A stretch of 64,000 nucleotides of DNA from Topomyia yanbarensis (taxonomy: Eukaryota; Arthropoda; Insecta; Diptera; Culicidae), in contig NC_080671.1 of assembly GCF_030247195.1 (NCBI RefSeq), positions 95,119,870 to 95,183,869 on the forward strand, written 5' to 3'. Both the position numbers and the translations under genes were made by a program. The notes beneath the pieces are model-generated. The model did not search any database. It was not told the origin of the DNA and saw only the letters and a program-made list of their open reading frames with translations. This document shows positions 44,766-56,913 of the stretch, piece after piece (position 1 is the stretch's first letter; each line of letters starts with the position of its first letter).

Positions 44766-46398
44766 CACAGTGGCACGACTTGGAACAAAAGGTGGACTAA
44801 AGTCCAAACTTTGCCGTATCGGTTCAAATAGGACGATTTTATGTAATTTTGGTACGCTGAATTCGTTTAACATTTCAAAAATAAGCGTTTGCTATTCATT
44901 AGGGTGTCTCAAAAAAAATTTCGAAATCGTTCCTACAATTTGTGCATATTAATTTTCGTGTGCTAAATCGTTTTTGATATAAACACATGTAAATAAAATT
45001 CATTATACGTTAGGGTGGCTCAAAAAATTATTTTCTTGTGAAGGTTCAAACAAAATTTTAGGAAGTTTTTGTGCGCTGAATTTTTATTTTAATTATAAAA
45101 ATAGAAATTAATTTTACTACCTATTAGAGTGGCTCAAAAGTAAATATTTTGTCTTTTATAATATATTTTTTTTCAATAGTAACTTTGGAAATTATTTTCC
45201 ATATCGGAACGAACTAATTGACATCTCATGATGGGGCTTCAGAAATGACTTTTTGTTTTTACGGATCAAATAAGATGTGTTCGACTAATTTTGGTACCTT
45301 TAATTCATTAGTGGGTTACTTGATATGAAAGCTACATTTTTTGAGCGTCTTAGTGGAATGTTTAATTATTATCAACAAGATGGTTAACGATTTTTTTTTT
45401 TCGTAGGTGTATTTTAAGTTACTTAGATCGCTTATTTTATATCTTAAATGAAAATAAATCCAAAACCCTTTTTTCGTGTACATGGTTCATTTAAAAATGG
45501 TCTTATTTTATTTGGATAATATCGCATACCCTTAAGCTATATCAGTGCTATGCAAATTCGGATCAAAATAGTCTCACCAAATGACTAGAACTCAACTGTG
45601 ATCATTCTATTTGACAGTTATTGCGCAAGTTAGCAAGAAATAGTTCCATAAATATTTTATAACCTATTTCAGATGGCTGAAAATATTTACTGTTTTTCAA
45701 TCATTCTTAATGCCCCTACCATCTAAAAAAATACTTCTCACTCGGCTCCTTACTCTTGATCACTAGTAAAACCCTTGTAGGGCACGCTCTCAATGTTATT
45801 TGAAAGTTGTACATGTATTCGTGTCATTATTCTAGCTATAAAGTGATTATTCAAATTCAATATCAGTAATAACCATGCGTCTCCATTCACAGCTTTATTA
45901 AATTTTAATTGCTTATCGCAAGTTTTCGCAAAACTAGCATATACTCCTTTTAAAGAGACAATTAAAAGCTTTCAAATGAGTATATTGCGATCGCGGGCAT
46001 TCACGGGCGTCGTTGTTGTTATCGCATTAGAAGTTCGAATTCAATAAAAATTCATGACAAACAGTTATCTAAACACTAACTAAACCAACTAGTGACTTAT
46101 TTTTGGCGATTTTACGATGTAATTTTATCACACGGATAATTTTGGTGAAGCAATGCAATGCATAAAATCAACCATTTCTTTGAAGAACGAAAATAACCGG
46201 ATGTAGTTCCTATGGTCAAATTATGCAAAAAACACTTGAATTATGCCCTTAAAAAAGCTACCAAAAAATCATTTTACGTTCAAATCACTCAAAATCTCGC
46301 AAAAATGTCTCTGATGGCTCAGCTGATAGGGGAAAAATACTAGTGAGAATATCGCATAACATTCATATATGGACTTAAGTCCGGCTCGTCCCACTGTG
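44766..46398 (-). mobile_element. Transib-like DNA transposon, copy B
   Basis: Terminal inverted repeats are CACAGTGGCACGACTTGG and CACAGTGGGACGAGCCGG, with CAATG duplicated at 44761-44765 and 46399-46403. CACAGTG ends plus a 5-bp duplication fit the Transib superfamily. 1,633 bp with no transposase, so non-autonomous. The whole element aligns in reverse with 50534-54475 except for the ~2.2 kb palindrome absent here. The interior repeats GTGGCTCAAAA/GTGTCTCAAAA several times. Confidence 0.8.
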
Positions 46399-46405
46399 CA
46401 ATGTC

Positions 46406-46475
46406 CGGTGAACCACTTCGATGCCTTTGACTTTTCCAGTCAACCACTTCGATTCCTTTGACTTTTCCGGTCAAC
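46406..46475 (+). repeat. ~32-bp direct repeat, two units
   Basis: CAACCACTTCGATTCCTTTG and TTGACTTTTCCGGTCAACCA-type blocks occur twice in tandem, with a partial third start at the left. Confidence 0.7.
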
Positions 46476-46589
46476 CATCTAACGCCGAATTTGCATTTCT
46501 TTTGTGCAGAATTAATTCTCTCCTTTTTTCAGCCTTCGCGTTGCAATCCGAGAAACATCAACTTTTTTTAAATAATTTTGCACCGCATT

Positions 46590-47768
46590 TCACCAAGAGC
46601 ACTGTACCGGACAACTTCTATGTTGGAAAGCTACTTAACGTCATCTTCGTAGTTTTCAACAAAAATGCCATTGCTAATCCACGTGAAATGCCTCGTGCGT
46701 TTTTACTGGCGAATAGTGCTATTGACGTATGTCTTATAACCGACCTCACAACTCGGATATATGTGCTGTGCCCAAGAGGTGTTAAATGTGATACTTTGCT
46801 CTGACGGTATTACGCATGAGCTGGCAAACAGTGCTTTTCATGAAACAAAGAATTACAATCGGAGCAGTTTTTTGACTCTGAAATTGTTGTGGCAAATCCA
46901 GTTAAGTACGTTGGGGGGAAAATCTTGACTGAAAAAGTAAATTGGTCAGCTCACATCGATTATATAATCAAGAAAGCTTGCACGGTCTGCATGGCCATAT
47001 GGAGCGAACTACAAATATAGGTGGTTTAGCATTTCTGAAAGCACTGAGTTCGGCCGATTCGAGATCGAAATTATCAATTGCATGTCGAACTGCAATCGCT
47101 AAGTTCTTAGCATTTCAAACACTATCTACCTCTCATGGGTACCCCGTCATTCCGGTATTACTAGAAATGAATGGGTGGACAAATTGGCTAAAGCGGGCGC
47201 TGCGACTGACTTCGTTGGTCCATAACTAGTTCAACCATTATTTGACAGTTAGGTCAGTATGATTCTCTCTGCATTTGAACATGCCAACTATTGGCGTAGC
47301 TTACAATTTTGCGTAAAAAAAAACTTTTCTGTCCGAAATGTCAAAAGATTTGTTACATTTTTTCAAACACACTTACAGTAGACTAGTCAGGGCACCGACT
47401 AGACATTGCAAACTCTGCTGAATATTATTTGTGAATCTGATTACGGAACTTCATATAAGTTGATATGTAATTGCCCTGCAGCAATGCATTTGCGTAACCG
47501 GATTGTTTCGTTATTTTTACGAAGATGACTCAATTACAGGGAACTAAAACTTAATGGTATGCTATTGGTTCTAACCCATTGTTATAAAGAGCTATAGACT
47601 TTATCTGTAGGGTTCACTATTCCTTCGGGAGAGCAGAATCTAGGTTGTTTATTGTTTTGTGTTATGATTGTACAGTGTTTTCATTTTCCATTTCTTTTCC
47701 TTTTTTTCTTCCACCTCCCTTTTTCCTCCCCATCAACAAAGTGATGAGATGACATGGCAAGGCACCAA
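46590..47768 (+). pseudogene. R1-like LINE relic 2
   Basis: Pieces in order: an endonuclease remnant (DNFYVGKLLN ... PREMPRAFLL ... LITDLTTR) parallel to the relic at 6300; LCSDGITHELAN; an RT-thumb-like KYVGGKILTEKVNWSAHIDY-type stretch (about 46910-47000); RNase H-like SWVPRHSGITRNEWVDKLAK (out of frame, about 47125-47200); C-terminal CESDYGTSYKLICNCPAAM (about 47430-47490). The 3' region ends GACATGGCAAGGCAC, as in the first relic. Many stops and deletions; the catalytic RT core is missing. Confidence 0.7.
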
Positions 47769-47769
47769 A

Positions 47770-49640
47770 ATCCTGAAACGGCATACTATAATGAACTATA
47801 TCATGGAAGTGAAAATCTATTCCATGACTTTGTGAAGTATTTCACGTGCAAGAACGGTAAATTGTGACCAGTATATTATAAATCAAGAATCAGTTCACGA
47901 GCTACGAATGGATCCATGGACAATCTTCAATTTTTTCAACAAAAGGTGCCATAGAAATCTAGTGTTTATTAGATGAGAAAGGTGCAATTGCCCCACTTGG
48001 TGGAGTAGTTTCCAGTGGATTAAAACGTTTCCAGTGGATTAAAACGGTACTATGCTATATTTCTCCTTAGTGGACAAAAATTTGGGTAAAAACTATTTTT
48101 TCACCATTGCGGAACATCACGCACGACCAGAGGTTTGCTCAGAAACGCATATAGTGATTTCGTTTTGTTTAACTAACGTCGATTCGGCTAGTGTCGGATG
48201 AGAAGAAGTTGAAACGCTAATTCCATAACTAAATTGGATTAAAACGGATTTTATTTCCATTTTTACTATATAAAATTGAAACCAATACTATCAATATTAG
48301 AATTCAAATTCTTCGAATTTTATCTCTGCTATAGATCGTTGTGCAGCGAGAATTTCAATATTTTATACCGCCTGAGTACGCGCGCATTTAACAGGTGGAA
48401 ATTTATGCAACACATGCACATATAGACTGCTGCAGTAGTTTCCAGTTATGCAGTCCTGGTGGCTATTTTTTACAGTAGCAATTCCAAAAAAACCCTTTCC
48501 CATACAGACGATGTCAGCGCCCGGTGGATTTTAAACATATAATATTAACATCAAAGCCGCTGGGCAGCGAACACGAGAGTCCTGTGTGCAAACAAACGCC
48601 ATCATACCAATATTTCAGTTTGCGGGTGGTAGGTAATTGGGCAGAAGAACGGAACGGAATACACCTTTTCGGATGATTTCAGTTTCTTTGATGTTTCGGT
48701 GAACCACATCACACGCTGTCGAATCGTAAACAGTGCTCAGCTCATACACGATCAATTCCAAAAACAATTTGATTAAAAGTTGAAAACAGTGTCGAACGTA
48801 AATTCTCCACACTTCATGACAGAAGCTAATATCGCCTCATCGAACTGACGAGGTAAGCTTCTATTTCATAATAACCTTTTACCAATCCGAAAGAAAATTG
48901 TTCTGTTCCACTTGCTCTGTGCGGTTGAAGATTTACGACACACACCGCTCAATCAATAGATTGATCCTGCCTTTTTCAGCACTCCGTAATCCATCATGGT
49001 GAAACACATGCGTTTAAAGTTTTATTTTCAATCTTCTCCCGCACCTCCGCCCCGAGTGGGTGGGTGTGTTATTGCAGCGCGTTATAGTACCGAGGGAAAT
49101 AAAGTTCGTACGTTCGTTCGTTCGTTCCTGGGCTTTCACCGAAATGGGAAAAGTTCACGTTGAACAAACGTGCTTTCGAGAAGGGAAGGGAAAAGCTATG
49201 GATTTCAATTTATATTCGCTTAAAATTATTAATAAAAATGACTGAAGTTTCGCCTGCAGGTACTAGCAAAAAAACTATTATTCATGGTTGGGTGCAGCCA
49301 CCAGCAGGTTGATGAAATATGCTGGGGGGAGAAGACGACTTTGTCTCCTCGTTTTGAAATTTGTCCGGAGCTCAGTGGCTGTGATGCTGTTCGGATCGGG
49401 CTTCCGTGAGGGAGAAGTCTGGAAGCCGTTGGCTAGAAAACTTTCACTTCATGCGATAACACAATTTGGATAGTATCTCGAATGCGGGTGAATCAATTCA
49501 GTTAACTTTTCCGGTTAGATTGGTTACTAATTGGCTATTAGTAATTCCCTGGTAGAGCTACTCGGCGTAACGAAAATGTTACTGATATACCGCAGGAAAC
49601 AGCAGCGTGCGTCAAGGCAAATCAGTATGAGAACCCTCTA
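47770..49640. other. no gene recognised; one degenerate 62-bp hairpin copy
   Basis: At 48046-48105, GGTACTATGCTATATTTCTCC and GTAAAAACTATTTTTTCACC resemble the hairpin element at 53851-53912. A short TTCG microsatellite lies at about 49110-49130. Frames at 49060-49473 are not recognised. Confidence 0.45.
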
Positions 49641-49650
49641 AGAACGGTTG

Positions 49651-49758
49651 GTTTCAAAATCGTCAAATGAAGGACGTTCGTTGGACCAATTTGGACAACG
49701 TCCAAATAACCGTTCAACGAACGTCCATCGTTGGACCCGCGTTGAACGATTTTGAAAC
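49651..49758. mobile_element. 108-bp hairpin MITE
   Basis: GTTTCAAAATCGT ... ACGATTTTGAAAC are inverted ends. Internal GGACGTTCGTTGGACC and GAACGTCCATCGTTGGACC pair imperfectly. Non-coding. Confidence 0.6.
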
Positions 49759-50015
49759 AATTTTTTGGACGTCTCAGTGGGAAGCTACTGTCAGCAAAGA
49801 TCCTCAGCATTGAGTGTGGAAGCGATAAACACATATGAATCGTTGAAATAAGAAGTGATTTTCGTTTAAAAAGGAAACCTGCACTAGGATGTTCCTTTTT
49901 CGTTATCCTCTTAGAAAGAACACCTGGCGCTCAGATCGCGCATCACACGTATGCACAACCAAGAGAAACTGATTTCTTGCTAATTTTTGCGTGGTGGGTG
50001 TTTTGTCACATTTTT

Positions 50016-50533
50016 GTTTTGTTTTGAGCTTGAGCTGGCTGCTACTCCGTTATCGATCTGGACTAGCTTAAGTTGCACGGGGAATCAGTAGATGATTAAT
50101 AATTAATATTAATTATGCTTGGGAGTAGCAAAACATCTTTCAATGTGCAACTCATTGTAATCCTAAAGTGTTTATTGATCAATACCGGCGCCGGCCAGAC
50201 TCGAACGTAGATCACGGAAGGAAAGGAAAGGAATGTTAGTCCGATACTTGCTTTTGCTAAAGGGCCGAATATACTACTACGCACTCCACAAGTATATTTG
50301 TTCGTAAATATAGTAGTTGGAGTCTACTTCTTCTTTACCGACGCCAGAGAGGTGACTATCTGGACTAGACATATCGATCCATTAACTCAGGAAACAACGG
50401 CTTTACTTCCCTTCCGAAGGAAGACGTGACCACAGATTTTTCCACCTCAGAAAAATCTCAACGACTTCGGCTGGGATTGAACCCACACCATCAGGGATGG
50501 GTGGCGGTCAGGCTTACAACTAAACCACCGGCG
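50016..50533 (-). mobile_element. tRNA-derived SINE, minus strand, cut at its 5' end
   Basis: Aligns along its length with 1457-2000 in reverse: TTGAGC tail, TCTTCTTTACCGACGCCAGA, TCTGGACTAGACAT, AGGAAGACGTGACCACAG, B box GGGATTGAACCC and ACCACCGGCG. The last bases of the SINE (GGCGCC) reappear after the Transib-like element at 54478-54483, so that element landed inside the SINE head. Confidence 0.85.
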
Positions 50534-51225
50534 CACAGCGGGACGAGCCCAAACTTAAGTCTATACATGGTTCCGCGATATTCTCGCTATTATTTTTTTC
50601 GTATTACATATTTTTGCGAGATTTTAGGTGATTTGGACGTAAAATGAATTTTTGACAGCTTTTTGAAGGGCATTACTCAAGTGTTTTTTTGCAAAGTTTG
50701 GTCACGAGAACTACATCCGGTTATTTTCGTCTTTCAAAGAAACGGTTGATTTTACGCATTTCATTACTTTACCAAAATTATCCATGTGATTAAATTACAT
50801 CGTAAAATCATCAAAAATAGCTCATTTGTGGTTTAGTTATTGTGTAGATAACTGTTCGTTATAAACTTTTAATGAATTCGAACTTCTAACGCGCTAACAA
50901 CAATGAAACCCATGAATGCCCGCCATCACACTATATCCATTCGAAAGCTTTTAATTTTCGCTTTAAAATGAGTCTTTGCTAGTTTTGCGAAAACTTGCGA
51001 TAAGCAGTCAAAATTTAAGAAAACTATTAATGGAGACGCATGGTTAGTACTGATATTAAATTTGAATAATCACGTTATAGTTAGAAAACTGACACGAATA
51101 CAAACACAACTTTCAAATAGCTTTAAGTGCATGATTTACGGTGGTTTACTGGTGGTCAAGAGAGAGGAGCCGAGTGGAAAGAGTGTTTTTTATGCGGTGA
51201 AAGTATTCAGAATGTTTATTAGGTA

Positions 51226-53428
51226 TGAGGGATTCCATGACCGGCCGACCGCAAAATATGACCATCGTCGATTCGAACGAAACTTTGCAGGTGTGTTCGC
51301 TGTATGAATCTCCATGATATTCTCTGGCAATTGGAATATTTTGATACAAGAGTAATTTTTCAAAAGGGCATAAACGTTTCTACGCGCATGAATTTCAAAA
51401 TTTTTTTGTTCGATTACTGTATTTTATACAGCAAAACTATTTGAGAACAAGTTACAGGGAATAAATACTTCTGTCCGAAAAAAATATACACTGAAAAAAA
51501 TGTTGTGTCATTTTGAAAAAAAAACAAAAATTTATGATAAAAATTTAAATTGCGCATAAACCCATTTTTTTAAATTTTTTATATTTTGTTACCAAAAACC
51601 TAAAGAGAAAAGAAACATTTTGATTGTAATTGCATGGTGGAGAAAAAATCGGTAAAAAAGTTTTTCTAACAATAACTTCGTACATGTTTTTAAATTTCAT
51701 ACTAAATGACATACACAATTGTAATTCTATTACAGAACATAATTCTAAGCACCATTTAAAATCAAAATGCATTTAACAAAAATCTTCCAAAATGCGATAG
51801 TTTTCGAGATATTTGAAATTTTGCTACTTCAAAAACAATTTATTTGTGTAATTATGCTCTTTTTAAAAGTCATCCGCGTTATCCCATCAAAAAACGTCAA
51901 AAATTTAATGTTTATCGTTTTAAAGACGTAAAAGCAACCTTTTTAGTGTATTTGGATCCTGGAGAAGCATTCAATAAAAAAGTTTTCCTAACAACAACTT
52001 TTGACATTTTTTTATAATTCTTACTGTTTGCAGTCAAAAATACAATTTTCCTTTTGAATATGATTCTAAACGCCATTTTAAATCGAAATGCTCTTAACGA
52101 AAATTTTCTAAAATGTAGTAGTTCTCGAGATATTTTAACTTTTGTTTTAACAACACAATTATTTTGTTTTATTACGACCTTTTCATAAGTTAGTCGCGTT
52201 TCTCCATTAACAATAATAGGTTTTTCAAAAGGCCCGTAAACTTTCGTGCAACTTTCTCTTTGACATCAAGGTGATATTGTACACCATTTGAAAGTTACAT
52301 GAAAGCAACCAAAATATATTTTAACCATAGGGTGTGTTGATTAAACTATATAGCTGAATCATATGTTGGTTGTTTTCATGTAACTTTAAAATGTTTCACA
52401 ATATCGTCTTGATGTCAAAGAGAAAGTTGCACGAAAGTTTACGGGCCTTTTTAAAAACCTATTATTGTTAATGGAGAAACGCGACTAAGTTATGAAAAGG
52501 TCGTAATAAAACAAAATAATTGTGTTGTTAAAACAAAAGTTAAAATATCTCGAGAACTACTACATTTTGGAAAATTTTCGTTAAGAGCATTTCGATTTAA
52601 AATGGCGTTTAGAATCATATTCAAAAGGAAAATTGTATTTTTGACTGCAAACAGTAAGAATTATAAAAAAATGTCAAAAGTTGTTGTTAGGAAAACTTTT
52701 TTATTGAATGCTTCTCCAGGATCCAAATACACTAAAAAGGTTGCTTTTACGTCTTTAAAACGATAAACATTAAATTTTTGACGTTTTTTGATGGGATAAC
52801 GCGAATAACTTTTAAAAAGAGCATAATTACACGAATAAATTGTTTTTGAAGTAGCAAAATTTCAAATATCTCGAAAACTATCGCATTTTGGAAGATTTTT
52901 GTTAAATGCATTTTGATTTTAAATGGTGCTTAGAATTATATTCTGTAATAGAATTACAATTTTGTATGTCATTTAGTATGAAATTTAAAAACATGTACGA
53001 AGTTATTGTTAGAAAAACTTTTTTACCGATTTTTTCTCCACCATGCAATTACAATCAAAATGTTTCTTTTCTCTTTAGGTTTTTGGTAACAAAATACAAA
53101 AAAAAATTGTTTTTTTGAAAAATGACACAACATTTTTTTCATTGTATATTTTTTTTCGGACAGAAGTATTCATTCCCTATAACTCGTTCTCAGATAGTTT
53201 TGCTGTATAAAATACAGTAATCGAACAAAAATTTTTTGAAATTCATACACGTTGAAACCTTTACGCCCTTTTGAAAAGTTGCTCTTGAGTCAAAATAATC
53301 TTATTACCTGTGGAAAATATTTAGTCTTGCACGACGGTGAAACGTGTAAAGTTTTATTGGAATCTAAGATGGTCGGTCACGATTTTAAAGATTTTCGGAC
53401 GGATCTTCGTGGAATTCCTCGTATGCAG
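51226..53428. repeat. ~2.2 kb palindrome, ~1.1 kb arms
   Basis: Arms of about 1.1 kb (51226-52318 and 52361-53428) are reverse complements with scattered mismatches around a ~42-base loop. They are strongest inside 51337-53297 and weaker outside. Proof is visible in mirrored frames: 51545-51772 (minus) and 52906-53118 (plus) both start MHFDFKWCLEL. Blocks such as ATTCAATAAAAAAGTTTTCC and TTTTGACATTTTTTTATAAT recur inverted. Absent from copy B, so it arrived or formed after the copies separated. Confidence 0.93.
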
Positions 53429-53850
53429 TAAATATTTTCTACCTATTCAAATATGTCATTAAATGTTTCTGGAACTATTTCTCGATAACTTACGCAGTAA
53501 CTCAGTTAAAAAAGGAGAGTTCAAGTCATTTAGTAAAACTATTTGAATCAGAATTTATATAGTATTGATTTATCTTAGGGGTAAGGGTACCCAAATCAAA
53601 TAAGATCATTTTCAAATACGCCATATACGCGAAAAAGGTATTTAATTTATGTTTCATGTCACATATGAAATAAGCGACTCAAATTACTTAATACACACCG
53701 GCGAAAAAAAAACTTTCGTTAACCATGTTATTGATTAGTGATTTAATACATTCTACGAAGACGCTCAAAAATTTTGTTCTAAATATTAAAGAAATTGTAG
53801 TTTTCAAATGAAGTACTTAACCTAATAATGGATTTGACGTTCCAAAATTA

Positions 53851-53912
53851 CTATGCTATATTTCACCCTAAGGAGGAAAATTTGGTAAAAACCAAAATTT
53901 CTCACTAGGGTG
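53851..53912 (+). mobile_element. 62-bp hairpin element, copy 2, 12-bp direct repeats
   Basis: CTATGCTATATTTCACCCTA ... CTCACTAGGGTG is flanked by GTTCCAAAATTA at 53839-53850 and 53913-53924. Copy B of the host element lacks the insertion. Folds by CACCCTA/TAGGGTG, then AAATTTGGT/ACCAAAATTT. Confidence 0.85.
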
Positions 53913-54365
53913 GTTCCAAAATTATTCGAACACATCTTATTTGATCCATAAAAACGAAATAATCATTTCAGAAGCACCATAATGAGCTGTAAATCAAATC
54001 GTTGAAACATTGAAAATAAATTCCTGTTTCCTTCCCTAATTACTATTGAAAAAATCATTATACTCGTAAAGACAAAATATTTACTTTTGAGCCACCCTTA
54101 AAAGTAGTAGAGTGAATTTATAATATATTTCAGAACCAAAAAAGGAATTAAGCGTACGAAAATCCCTTTAAAAAATTATGAACCTTCACAACAAAATAAT
54201 TTTTGAGCCTAATGAATAATGAAGGTTTTTTTAACAAGTCTTAATATCGAAAACTATTTAGCGCACGAAAATTAATATACAAAAAAATTAATAACAGTTT
54301 CGATAAAATAGATAATTTTGAGACACCCTAATGAAAATTAAATGTTTATTTTTTAATATATTATA

Positions 54366-56264
54366 ATCTCAAAAACGAATTCAGCGTACCGAAATTACAT
54401 AAAACCGTCCAATTTGAACCGCTACGATAAAATTTTGACTTTAGTCCACCTTTTGTGCAAAGTCGTGCCACTGTGGTGGCGCCGTTGTGTAAGTAGCATA
54501 GAAGGTAAATAAAACAGAAAGAGAAAACGGAAAAAATGTATGATATAAAACGATTAAAGAAGAAAGGAGGTTACAAAAATAACGAAAAAAGAGGGAAAAT
54601 AAAAATAAAGATGAACAGCAAAAAGTAAGAAATATTGAAAATATTTCTATAAAAACAGAGAGCGAAGCACAGAAACGGTTACGGGAAGGAGAATAACTGA
54701 AAATGAAAGCAAAAAAAATGAATATTTAGCAAGAAATGAATATATTTAGAAAAAAATGAAGGAAAGGACACAAAAGAAAACAAAACAGAAATAAATAGAA
54801 AAAAAGATGGGAAAAGCGAAAAAGTAACTAAAAAATACTCTTATATTTTTATATTTTTTTTTTTATATTTTATACAAGTTGTAAAGGTTAAAATGCACAG
54901 CAGAACAGGAAAAGCGATAATTTTTTTTGTCTGATAGGCCCCAAGTTGATGGTAGTTTTTGATGAGATAAAGTTTTGTTTGAGTTAGGTGTTTTGACATA
55001 ATTAGCTTAATCCAATTATTTCCTCTTGTGGGAGCAAATATTGCTTACGAAAAATAAAGTACCAAGAAAAGGAAAAATATAATAATAAGAAAACGAAAAG
55101 AAGATGGAAAATGAGAAAAACAAAAATGCAAGAAATAAGGACTAAAAATTAAAGTAATTAAGATAAAAGAAGTAAAGAAAGAAGGAAAAAATAACAGAAT
55201 AAAAATAAATGAATGAAAAAGAAAAGCGAAAAAATAACTGAAAAAATAAGAGAAAAAATTGTAAAGGTAAAAATGAGTAGGAAACGGAAAAAATGAAATA
55301 ATGAAATAAAGAATGAAATGATGCGACGCGATGAAATATTTTTTTTTATCTAGGGGACCCCATGTTGATGGTAGTCGCTGATGGGACAAATTCTAAACAC
55401 AAAAATAAAACTTTGTCTAGGTTAAGTGTTGTGTCATAATTAGCTTAATCCAATTACTATATTTAGGACTACTACTTCCTTTTGGGAGTAAATATTGCAT
55501 AAGAAAAATAAAGTAAGAAGAAAAGTAAGAAAATAATAGAAAGAAAACGAATAGAATAAGAACAAATACAAGAAATAAGGAGAAAGAATGGAAATAGTTA
55601 AAACAGAAGAAGTAAAATAGGTACGGAATAGAAATAATAAACTGAATGGAAATTAGTGAAAAATAACAAAGAAATAATTAGAAAAGTAAACAAAATAAGG
55701 GAAGACAGGAAGAAAAAGAAGAAACATACGGAAAAGGCAGAAGAAAAGAAATAGGAACATAACATTATGAAGAAAAAATGTTAGAGAAAAAGGGTGATCA
55801 ATAATGGGAAAAATTATCCCAAATAAGAAAACAATTAAATGGGAAGGGAAAAAATATAAAAGAAAAGTGGAGAAGAACAAGGAACAATGAAAATAAATAA
55901 TAAATAAAGGAAAAATAAAAAATTCAGAATGTGATAGTGAAAAAGACATGCAAAATCAAGAAATATAAAAAATTAATAATAGAAACGGAATCAGGAAAAA
56001 AAACACAAAAGTAAAAAAATACCGGAAAATGAAATATTACCGATAACAATTAACTACGAGAAAAACAATAAAAGAAAAATATAAGAGAAGTTAGGGAAAT
56101 AAAAAAAGCAGAAAAATGTTAGAAGGACAAGAAAGGAAAAGAGAAAACATAAAAACGGATAATTTAAAACAAAAACGAGAAAATTTATAGAAAAACGCTC
56201 TCAAGAGAAAAAAAATTGGAGGCAACAAAAAACTGAATTAAAAACAATGAACATGAATAACATT
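54366..56264 (+). repeat. segmental duplication, unit 1 (purine-rich)
   Basis: Begins in the right end of Transib-like copy A and runs through A/G-rich DNA. Matches 56914-58782 nearly throughout. An internal ~350-bp module (GTAAAGGT ... GACCCCA-GTTGATGGTAGT ... ATTAGCTTAATCC) occurs twice within it. Minus-strand frames (55045-55389, 55653-55949) are phenylalanine/serine-rich composition artefacts. Confidence 0.9.
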
Positions 56265-56913
56265 CCCAAGTAACCATAAGCATTAAGCCATTGCACTATA
56301 TTGGCTATACATTTGCACTAATGTTGCATTGAAACTCCATTACAGCATTAACAACGCATTAAAGCTCTTTATTAGCATCAATAATGCATAACTGCACAGC
56401 CGACATATAGCATTATAGCTTGCTCTATATGCGTATATAAAGCTGATATAACGCGTACATGCTTCAAGGATCTTTAAAGCATGTAAGCTTTACAAGTGCA
56501 TTTAATGCCATTATAGAGCATATAAAAAGCTGATATAATGCTATTGTAATGCTGTGGGTTTATTTAGTCCAGGAAGCAAACGCAGCGCACTTACTGTGAA
56601 GGACGAGGCAAGGTACCTCAGTTCGAGACTTACTAAAGGTAATTTTCGTAAAATTCATATCATGTGAGAACGAAAACCCATTAAGGATATTCATTACAAT
56701 GCAATAGAACAGAGTCAATTACGGTTTTAAACAGAATATTTTATTTTAAAATTTTTCTTTTTTGCTCACCATACCGAAAGAAAACATAAGAAATGGTTTT
56801 AAAACCATGGCGGACAATGACAACCAACTGAAGCTTTTTAATAGCATAAGGCTTTATAAGGCTTTCAAATTTGACATTTGTACGCTTTTGCTATATTGAT
56901 CAACTAAAACTAA
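56265..56913. other. GCATTA-rich spacer between duplicated blocks
   Basis: Starts CCCAAGTAACCATAAGCATT and is full of GCATTA, AAAGC and TATAAAGC words to about 56560. It is probably a MITE or tandem-derived element, then anonymous sequence to 56913. No gene. Confidence 0.4.

Larger units (their letters stand above)
50534..54475 (+). mobile_element. Transib-like DNA transposon, copy A
   Basis: Left end CACAGCGGGACGAGCCC; right end, inverted, CACAGTGGCACGACTTTG. CGGCG (50529-50533) precedes it, and TGGCG follows one base after the right end, giving a 5-bp duplication with one change. Both flanks belong to one SINE. 3,942 bp, aligning with copy B outside 51226-53428, where it holds a large palindrome, and outside 53851-53912, where it holds a 62-bp hairpin. 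No transposase frame. The right end repeats GAGCCACCCT/GAGACACCCT subterminal motifs. Confidence 0.8.

Noticed and set aside
44766..46398. hAT element (CAGTGG ends)
   Set aside because: No 8-bp target duplication fits either copy; a 5-bp duplication outside CACAGTG fits both.
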